A DNA stretch of 64,000 nt from Rhizobiales bacterium 63-22 (GTDB lineage: Bacteria; Pseudomonadota; Alphaproteobacteria; Rhizobiales; Rhizobiaceae): NCBI GenBank assembly GCA_001898995.1, contig MKVZ01000004.1, forward strand, positions 941,801 through 1,005,800, given 5' to 3'. Positions within the stretch are counted from its first letter, which is position 1, and each line of letters starts with the position of its first letter. This document shows, piece by piece, positions 57,788 through 64,000 of the stretch. Below the pieces are notes generated by a model that worked only from the letters and a program-made list of their open reading frames with translations, had not been told where the DNA came from and did not search any database. A program made the translations under genes and the position numbers.

Positions 57788-59266
57788 ATGGCGCGTTTTT
57801 TCCGCATGTTTCGTTTCGCATTATTGGCCTTTCTGGTGCCGTTGGTTTCAGTGTCTGGTGCCACCACCGCGCTTGCAGGAGAAAGCGGCCCGTCCGTCGG
57901 AGCGGCGCAACCGGTGCAACTCGCGCAGCTCTACGACCCCGGCGATCAGGGCTATCAGGGCGGCTATCGGGATCGGGGCGTCCGCGTTTATATCGATCCC
58001 TATGGCCGGCGCGTGACAGTGGACCGGCGCGGCCGCATCCTCGGCATCGAGGGCGCGGACGCCTATGACCGCAACGGCTATGCGAACCAGCGCCGGAACG
58101 ATCCGCCGTATGACGGCAACTGGACGGAAAATGGCCCCGTGGACGGCGGCGCGCCCTATGACGGCTTCGGCGATGTGCCGGAGGACCCGAACTATTACCC
58201 AGCCGCGCCCGCCTCGCCGAATTACGGCGGCAACCGCGACGGGCAGGTGCAGCGCTCCGACCTGCCGCCGTCCGGCCCCGGTAATGGCAACGGTAATGGC
58301 GGCGCCGATTCGGCCAGTATCAATCAGGATTACGGCCGGCAGCAGCCCGGCTATGAGCAGCCGCGCGGCGTGCCCAATCCCGGCGACATGGCTCCGGCCA
58401 TCGAATTGCCGAGGGGGCAGGGCGCCAAGGCGAAGATCGCCGCATATCAGGTTCTGCTCGATCGCGCCGGCGCTTCCCCCGGCGTTATCGACGGACGGCC
58501 GGGTGCCAATGTGGACAAGGCCGCCGCCGCCTATGGCGAGATCACCGGCAAATCCATCAATCCGCGCGACGAGGCGGCGGTGCAGGCAGAATTGCAGGCG
58601 ACCGGCGGCCCTGCCTTCACCGAATACACGATCACCAACGGGGATGTGGGCCAGCAATATCTGGCCTCGATCCCGGAAGACTATGCGCACAAGGCCGAGC
58701 TTCCGGCCATGGCCTATACGTCGGTGGCCGAGATGCTGGGCGAGAAATTCCACATCGACGAGGCCTATCTCAAGGAAATCAATCCGGGCGTGAACTTCAA
58801 CCGGCCCGGAACGGTGATCAAGGTGCCCAATCTCGGCCATCCGGTGCGTGAGCCGGTGGCGCGGATCATCGCCGACAAGGGGCGCAAGCAGGTGCGCGGC
58901 TACGATGCGGCCGGCAAGCTGGTGGTGGCCTATCCGTCCACCATCGGCTCGTCCGATACGCCTTCACCTTCCGGTACGGTGCAGGTCGTACGGATCGCGC
59001 TCAATCCGGTCTATACCTACAATCCGAAGATCAATTTCAAGCAGGGCAACAACAACAAGGTTCTCACCATCCCGCCGGGGCCGAACGGTCCGGTCGGATC
59101 GGTATGGATCGCGCTGTCCAAGCCGACCTACGGCATCCACGGCACGCCGGAACCGTCCAAGATCGGCAAGACGTCGAGCCATGGCTGCGTGCGCCTGACC
59201 AACTGGGACGCGCAGGAACTGGCCAAGCTGGTGAAACCCGGCGTGACGGTGGAGTTCACGAATTAG
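57788..59266 (+). CDS. L,D-transpeptidase (YkuD) with LysM-less N-terminal extension
   Basis: 492 residues. Signal peptide (ALLAFLVPLVSVSGATTALAG), a tyrosine/glycine/proline-rich, low-complexity region (about 45-210), a peptidoglycan-binding-like domain (about 215-275), and a C-terminal YkuD domain with HGTPEPSKIGKTSSHGCVRL; catalytic C467. It makes 3-3 cross-links or anchors outer-membrane proteins to peptidoglycan. It is followed convergently by the BisC-type gene. Confidence 0.92.
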   Translation: MARFFRMFRFALLAFLVPLVSVSGATTALAGESGPSVGAAQPVQLAQLYDPGDQGYQGGYRDRGVRVYIDPYGRRVTVDRRGRILGIEGADAYDRNGYANQRRNDPPYDGNWTENGPVDGGAPYDGFGDVPEDPNYYPAAPASPNYGGNRDGQVQRSDLPPSGPGNGNGNGGADSASINQDYGRQQPGYEQPRGVPNPGDMAPAIELPRGQGAKAKIAAYQVLLDRAGASPGVIDGRPGANVDKAAAAYGEITGKSINPRDEAAVQAELQATGGPAFTEYTITNGDVGQQYLASIPEDYAHKAELPAMAYTSVAEMLGEKFHIDEAYLKEINPGVNFNRPGTVIKVPNLGHPVREPVARIIADKGRKQVRGYDAAGKLVVAYPSTIGSSDTPSPSGTVQVVRIALNPVYTYNPKINFKQGNNNKVLTIPPGPNGPVGSVWIALSKPTYGIHGTPEPSKIGKTSSHGCVRLTNWDAQELAKLVKPGVTVEFTN

Positions 59267-59297
59267 GACGTTTCCGTGACGACCGGATTCCGCTCGT

Positions 59298-61613
59298 CTA
59301 GGGCACCCGGTCATCGATTATTGGCGGCCAGTCAAAAGCCGTAACCCTGGGAGCGTTATCGTATCGACGCACCTCGACGAGAGCCGTTTGTGCCGCAGGT
59401 GACTGGCCGAGACGGGATGTGCCCCTATCGCTGGTCACGACATTCGGGTTTCCGTGCTTTTCGAGACAGCCCGGCTCGCCGGGAATGAGGGGATCGAACC
59501 AGGCGCCGGTCGCGATCTGGGCCACGCCGTCCCGGAGATGATCGACAATTCGAAGACCGGCCAGGAAAGAACCGCGGTCGTTGAAGACCACGACCACGTC
59601 TCCATTCCGAAGGCCCCGCGTGGTTGCTTCGCGTTCATTCATCTCGAGCGCCTCGCGGCCGGCAATCTTTGCACCGCGGCTGAGCGACGAGGGGTCGAGC
59701 TGGCTATGAAGCTTTGTCGCCGGCTGGTTTGACAGAAGATGGAGCGGAAATTTCGTGGCGGTGGCGCTGCCCAGCCATTCGGACGGCTCCAGCCAGGAAG
59801 GATGCGCCGGGCAATCGTCGTAGCCGAACGTCCCGATCGTCTCGGAGTAAATCTCGATCTTTCCGGATGGTGTCCTGAGAGGGTTGACGGCGGGGTCGCT
59901 GCGGAAACCGCCCAGGAAAATCTCCTTTTCGCGCGGCATCGGAAACTCGCAGACGCCGTCATGCCAGAAAGTCTCGAAGTCCGGCGGCTCGTAACCGCGC
60001 TCGACGGCCATGGACCGGGCCTGTCCGTACATGTGTTTCAGCCAGTCCATCTCGTCGCGGCCTTCGGTGTAGGTTGCACCGAACCCAAGCCGCTGGGCCA
60101 GTTCGGCGAAGATATCGATATCGTTTCGGCTTTGGCCGACCGGTGGAATCACCTGCTTCATCGCCACGAAGAAGCGGCTGAAGTCCGACGCCTGTATGTC
60201 ATTGCGCTCCATGGTGGTCGTCGCCGGCAATACGATGTCGGCGAATTTGGCGGGGGGCGTCCACCAGGGCTCGTTGACGATGATCGTTTCGGGCGTTTGC
60301 CACGCCCTCATGAACCTGTTGAGATTTGTATTGTGATGAAAAGGGTTGCCGCCGGTCGAATAAATGAGCCTGATATGCGGCATCCGAATGGTACCGCCGT
60401 TATACGGCAGGTCCGAACCCGGATGCAGAAGCATCTCGGAAATACGGCCGACCGGAATGTGAACCTTCACGGGGTTTGGCCCCAGAGGCAATGTCGGTCG
60501 GGGAATATTCGACGGGCGCGGCATGCCGATGCCGCTTTCGGCGGCGAGGCCGAAAGTGAAGCCGCAACCGGGACAGCCGATCTGGCCGAGCATGGCGGCC
60601 AGGGTCACGGTCATCCAGATAGGCTGTTCGCCATGGTCGGCACGTTGTACAGACCAGCTCGTGGTTATGAGCGTCCGTGTCGATGCCATGCGCCGGGCAA
60701 GGGCGCGGATGGCCGTAGCCGGAATTCCGGTGATGGCAGCGGCCCAATCCGCATTTTTCGCAATGCCATCGACGCGTCCCATGAGATATGGCTCGAATCG
60801 ATCGTAACCGACGCAATATCGATCGAGGAAAGCACGGTCATGCAAATTCTCGGCGGCCAGCGTATGCGCGAGCGCCAGCATCATGGCGGTGTCCGTGTTC
60901 GGCCGGATCGCCAGCCACTCGGCGTCAAGGTTCGGCGCCGCGTCCCCCCGCGACGGACTGATGTTCACGAACGCGACACCGGCATCGACGGCCTTGCCGA
61001 ACCAGTCTGTCGTTTCATGCAGGACGACACCGCCCGAATCGATCTGCGAATTTTTCAGATGTGCGCCGCCGAACATGACGACGAGACGCGTTTCCTCAAC
61101 AATCGTCGGCCACGCCACAGCCTGATTGGCAATATCGTTGCGCCCAATAACGTAGGGCATGATGTGGAGAGCCGCGCCGAAGCTGTGATTGCCGAGTTTA
61201 TCGACATAGCCGCCATATTGACCGAGAAAACGTTTTAAAACGCTGGGCGAATGATGCAGGCGCCCGGCGCTGGCCCAACCGTATGAGCCCCCGTAGATCG
61301 CCTCATTGCCGAACTGCGTCTTCACGCGCCGCAGCGCGTCCTCGACAAGGTCCAGCGCCGTGTCCCAGGTCACCGGGACAAAAGGTTCACCGCCGCGATT
61401 CTTCGGCGCAAGCTCGCGTTTGCGCAGGTATCCCTCCCGCACATACGGCCGATCGATGCGCAGCGGGCTGCGCACCATTTCCGGCAGGGATTTCAGGATT
61501 GGAGACGGGAATGGATCGTGCTGCAGAGGCGTGGCGCCGACAATCGATCCCTCTTCGGTATGTACATCGTACACGCCCCAATGGGACGCTGTTCGCGTGG
61601 TGCGAATTGGCAT
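59298..61613 (-). CDS. BisC-type molybdopterin oxidoreductase (biotin/methionine sulfoxide or TMAO reductase family)
   Basis: 771 residues matching the DMSO reductase superfamily, BisC/TorZ branch: SHWGVYDVHTEEG, the molybdenum-ligand serine S110 in IYGGSYGWASAGRL, NHSFGAALHIMPYVIGRNDI, and ADIVLPATTTMERNDIQASDFSRFFV. It has no twin-arginine signal and so is probably cytoplasmic, as E. coli BisC is. No TorD-type chaperone, cytochrome or moco biosynthesis gene is nearby. GAGGGA precedes ATG 61613. The gene stands alone between two peptidoglycan genes, which suggests insertion. The substrate cannot be set from the sequence. Confidence 0.87.
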   Translation of the reverse strand: MPIRTTRTASHWGVYDVHTEEGSIVGATPLQHDPFPSPILKSLPEMVRSPLRIDRPYVREGYLRKRELAPKNRGGEPFVPVTWDTALDLVEDALRRVKTQFGNEAIYGGSYGWASAGRLHHSPSVLKRFLGQYGGYVDKLGNHSFGAALHIMPYVIGRNDIANQAVAWPTIVEETRLVVMFGGAHLKNSQIDSGGVVLHETTDWFGKAVDAGVAFVNISPSRGDAAPNLDAEWLAIRPNTDTAMMLALAHTLAAENLHDRAFLDRYCVGYDRFEPYLMGRVDGIAKNADWAAAITGIPATAIRALARRMASTRTLITTSWSVQRADHGEQPIWMTVTLAAMLGQIGCPGCGFTFGLAAESGIGMPRPSNIPRPTLPLGPNPVKVHIPVGRISEMLLHPGSDLPYNGGTIRMPHIRLIYSTGGNPFHHNTNLNRFMRAWQTPETIIVNEPWWTPPAKFADIVLPATTTMERNDIQASDFSRFFVAMKQVIPPVGQSRNDIDIFAELAQRLGFGATYTEGRDEMDWLKHMYGQARSMAVERGYEPPDFETFWHDGVCEFPMPREKEIFLGGFRSDPAVNPLRTPSGKIEIYSETIGTFGYDDCPAHPSWLEPSEWLGSATATKFPLHLLSNQPATKLHSQLDPSSLSRGAKIAGREALEMNEREATTRGLRNGDVVVVFNDRGSFLAGLRIVDHLRDGVAQIATGAWFDPLIPGEPGCLEKHGNPNVVTSDRGTSRLGQSPAAQTALVEVRRYDNAPRVTAFDWPPIIDDRVP

Positions 61614-61681
61614 GACGCTAATCCCTCAAACCGTCCCGGTCACGGGATGAGCCGGGCAGACGATGCGGTCAGCTATACGAT

Positions 61682-61706
61682 AGCATTTTCAGCAAAAGCG
61701 CGTGAA
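61682..61706 (+). repeat. CATTTCCAGC-family fragment upstream of the BisC-type gene
   Basis: AGCATTTTCAGCAAAAGCG matches the start of the dispersed repeat family; the rest is missing. It lies in the 107-bp gap between bisC-type and M23 genes. Confidence 0.45.
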
Positions 61707-61720
61707 TCACGATCAGGCCA

Positions 61721-63733
61721 TCAGCCGTTGGGCGTCCCGCTGGCGGCAAGCCGGGTGCTGCTGTCGTCGCCATCGCTGTCGAGCAGCGCGTCGATGCGGT
61801 CGCGTTCCTGCTTGAACGCTATCAGTTCCTTGCCGTCCAGCGCCTTGTCGTCCGGCAGGCGGATGCGCATCGGATCGACCCGGGTGCCGTTGACGATCAC
61901 TTCGTAATGGAGATGCGGGCCGGTCGAGAGGCCGGTGGAGCCGACATAGCCGATCACCTGACCCTGCCGCACATGCGCGCCGGCCGTGACACCGCGCGCG
62001 ATGGCGTTCTGATGATTGTAACTGGTGACATAGCCGTTGGCGTGGCGGATGAGCGTCTGGTTGCCGTAGCCGTTGGTCCAGCCGGCCTTTTCCACCACGC
62101 CGTCGCCGGTCGAGATGATCGGCGTGCCGCGGGGCGCGGCCCAGTCGACGCCGGTGTGCATGCGGCTGTAGCCGAGGATCGGGTGGCGGCGCATGCCGAA
62201 GGGCGAGCGGAAAATGCCGTTGGGCACGGGCTTGCGCAGCAGGAACTGCCTTGCGCTCTTTCCGTCCTCGTCGAAATAATCGACGCTGCCGTCGGGCGCC
62301 TGATAGCGATAGAACTTGCGGGTGACGCCGCTGAACGTGGCGGCCACGTAGAGAAGCTGCGAATCGTCGTCCGCCTCGTCCGCGTTGTCGGGAAGCGAGA
62401 AGAAGGCGTCGATCTGATCCGTAGGCGAAAGCCGGGATTGCAGGTCGACATCGTTGGCCAGCATCTTCACCAGTCGCGTACGCATGGCTTCCGTCATGCC
62501 GTAGGCGAGCGCTGCCCGGCTGATACCGTCATAGACGCTGGGCAGGTTGCCGCGCATGACGGCGGGCACGCCATTGCCGTCGAAGGCGGTCTCGAGCAGT
62601 GGCGTTTCCTCCGGCTCGTCGGAAGGAACATATTGCTGCCGGTCGTTGAGCGTGACGGTGACGATATGTTTTGTCCCGTCATAGATACTCGCGCGCACGA
62701 CGCGGTCCACGCCATTATGTGACCATGTGCCGACGCGCAGCACGCTGCCCGCCTTCAGGCGCGGCGCATTGATCAGCGTTGCCAGCGCGTCGGCCATGCT
62801 GGCCGAATCCTCGCCGCCATAACCGGCATCCTTGAGCGCCTGCTTGATGTCGGCATCCTGCCGGAACGGGATCAGTTCCTCGGAAAAGCCTTCGCTGGAC
62901 TGGTCGTCTTCGGCGCGGGGGGCAACACTGACATTCTCCTGCGTGATCTTCACGCCGAGCGACGGGCCAAGACCGAAGGGCGAATCGCCGCCGAAGCGGA
63001 CGGGATCGACATAATGCAGCGACGCCACCTGCACGTCGCCGTCCGTCAGCAGAGCGCCGGTGTCGCGCACGACCTTTTCGACCTCATCGACCGAAAGGTC
63101 GCTCGTCGCGTCAAAGCCCGTGCTGTTGACCGGAAAATCGACCACATGCAGGCTGACCTCGCTTTCCACCTTGGCGCCGTAGATTTGGCCCGTATCAGCG
63201 GGCTGCGGCCCGGCCGGTCCTTCGGCGAAGACCGCGAGCGGATCGAAGGGCGGGTATTTGCGGCCGGCCGAATGATCGGCGGCAAGCGCCATGTTGACCA
63301 GTTCGAAGGAGCGGGTGCGGATGACTTCGCGCTCGCCGACCTTCTGCATGGTGGAAAGCTCGAAATGGCGGCGGTCGCGCGGCTGCTGTGTCGTCACGGC
63401 GCTGACAAGGCGGCCGCCCTTGGTGACGGCGCCTTCATTCGCCGCGCCCGGCATCTTGCTATGCGCGAAGATTTCCGGCGGCGTGGCCAGTTGTTCGCGT
63501 CCGTCGAGGGCGGCGAAGAGCGCAATGCCGATCAACATGCAGGAGGTCACGCCGGTGAGGAAGGTACCGGCAAGCCAGCGGGCCGAAACCTCACGCCGGT
63601 CGGGCGGGCGCCGCCTGCCGGCGGTGCTGAGCGGCGGCTCGTTCCCCGGATCGAGATTGTTCGGTCCCGTTTCCCTCATGCGATTGCGGCTGATCCTCTT
63701 CAGGGCAGTTGGCGGTGCGATATGCCGGAGCAT
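61721..63733 (-). CDS. M23 family zinc endopeptidase, membrane-anchored
   Basis: Up to 670 residues. An N-terminal cytoplasmic stretch, one TM segment (about 52-75), a long extracytoplasmic region with an OapA/LysM-like part (around 300-350), and a C-terminal LytM domain with HTGVDWAAPRGTP and GPHLHYEV zinc ligands. It cleaves peptidoglycan cross-links. Start is either ATG 63733 or ATG 63679 (MRETGPNNLD); neither has a convincing ribosome site. Divergent from the rrn-type promoter. Confidence 0.9.
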   Translation of the reverse strand: MLRHIAPPTALKRISRNRMRETGPNNLDPGNEPPLSTAGRRRPPDRREVSARWLAGTFLTGVTSCMLIGIALFAALDGREQLATPPEIFAHSKMPGAANEGAVTKGGRLVSAVTTQQPRDRRHFELSTMQKVGEREVIRTRSFELVNMALAADHSAGRKYPPFDPLAVFAEGPAGPQPADTGQIYGAKVESEVSLHVVDFPVNSTGFDATSDLSVDEVEKVVRDTGALLTDGDVQVASLHYVDPVRFGGDSPFGLGPSLGVKITQENVSVAPRAEDDQSSEGFSEELIPFRQDADIKQALKDAGYGGEDSASMADALATLINAPRLKAGSVLRVGTWSHNGVDRVVRASIYDGTKHIVTVTLNDRQQYVPSDEPEETPLLETAFDGNGVPAVMRGNLPSVYDGISRAALAYGMTEAMRTRLVKMLANDVDLQSRLSPTDQIDAFFSLPDNADEADDDSQLLYVAATFSGVTRKFYRYQAPDGSVDYFDEDGKSARQFLLRKPVPNGIFRSPFGMRRHPILGYSRMHTGVDWAAPRGTPIISTGDGVVEKAGWTNGYGNQTLIRHANGYVTSYNHQNAIARGVTAGAHVRQGQVIGYVGSTGLSTGPHLHYEVIVNGTRVDPMRIRLPDDKALDGKELIAFKQERDRIDALLDSDGDDSSTRLAASGTPNG

Positions 63734-63905
63734 TCTGGCCGGAAAGCGGCGTGGCCGCCGATCCGATGAAATGACGTCTTCCGTTCATGGAAGGCTCCCG
63801 ACAGGGGAGCGGCCAGTTTTGCCCGTCACGGTGGCGCAAGTCAATGTGAAGCGTCGTGTGAATCCGGGTGGAGCCGGCATGCCGTGCCGGGATGGAAGTC
63901 CCTGT

Positions 63906-63972
63906 TGAAAAAAATTTAGAAAAAGATTGCGAAATGGCGTTGACAGTTGGGTTAGGTGGGACCTATATAGCG
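63906..63972 (+). promoter_or_regulatory. Strong sigma70 promoter with UP element, probably of an rrn operon
   Basis: TTGACA at 63940-63945 and TATATA at 63964-63969 with an 18-nt spacer (17 if CTATAT is used), an A/T-rich upstream block (63906-63935), and a GC-rich discriminator (GCGACACACCGG). This is the textbook layout of ribosomal RNA promoters in this group. The transcribed genes lie outside the window. Confidence 0.75.
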
Positions 63973-64000
63973 ACACACCGGCGGCGGCGCTGTTGCTGAC

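Overview
The window is a stretch of ordinary, high-GC chromosomal backbone from an alphaproteobacterium of the Brucella/Ochrobactrum group (Brucellaceae, Hyphomicrobiales). The assignment rests on remembered family resemblance, not a search: HemC, SecA, PrfA, PtsP and ClpB look like Brucella proteins. The content also fits: TIGR02302 and DUF4167 proteins, a mitofilin-like protein in the hem cluster, a HIG1-type protein beside a PduO-type cobalamin adenosyltransferase and ETF, a CtrA-type site, and an rrn-like promoter. Coding density is high, and no phage, integrase, transposase or CRISPR array was seen.

Layout. 1-2800: division ABC module ftsE-ftsX with a coupled YdcF-like gene and a small lipoprotein, all on the minus strand. 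3100-4400: aquaporin and a TerB-like protein. 4550-9400: hemC-hemD-mitofilin-like-hemY on the minus strand. 9445-12916: tsaD-gpsA-YciI-EVE-methyltransferase operon on the plus strand. 12876-21461: a methyltransferase, hpt, a TIGR02302 protein, lysA-lptM, argH, a TlpA-type thioredoxin and a YaiI-type protein. 21638-28150: EamA transporter, YihY/BrkB protein, SDR enzyme, HIG1-type protein, PduO-type adenosyltransferase, etfB-etfA and a 3-hydroxyacyl-CoA dehydrogenase. 28352-31626: a 42-codon ORF with a strong terminator, cysK, a universal stress protein with an FNR-type box, and a likely sulfide/persulfide-responsive ArsR-rhodanese pair divergent from an AhpD-like gene. 31765-35545: tRNA-Leu(CAA), a 37-residue membrane peptide, a phosphoethanolamine transferase and a BioF2/GNAT protein.

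35843-46794: secA, a parvulin isomerase, argJ-GNAT-mutT, a single-TM protein, an NDUFAF5-like methyltransferase, comF-like, grxC, a nitrilase-family amidase and DUF1178. 46856-53608: ubiG, lysC, ptsP, and prfA-prmC. 53927-59266: DUF4167, clpB and an L,D-transpeptidase. 59298-61613: a BisC-type molybdopterin oxidoreductase that looks like an insertion between two cell-wall genes. 61721-63733: an M23 endopeptidase. The right edge holds what looks like a ribosomal RNA operon promoter reading out of the window.

The least explained structure is a pair of ~170-bp elements (40104-40273 and 44171-44340). Each is made of two hairpins that are inverted copies of one another, and the two elements differ by matching changes on both sides of the stems. 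Other points of interest are a perfect CtrA-type site ahead of ftsE, the sulfur-sensing cluster, the FNR-type box ahead of the universal stress gene, two very small likely genes, and several dispersed palindromic repeats.
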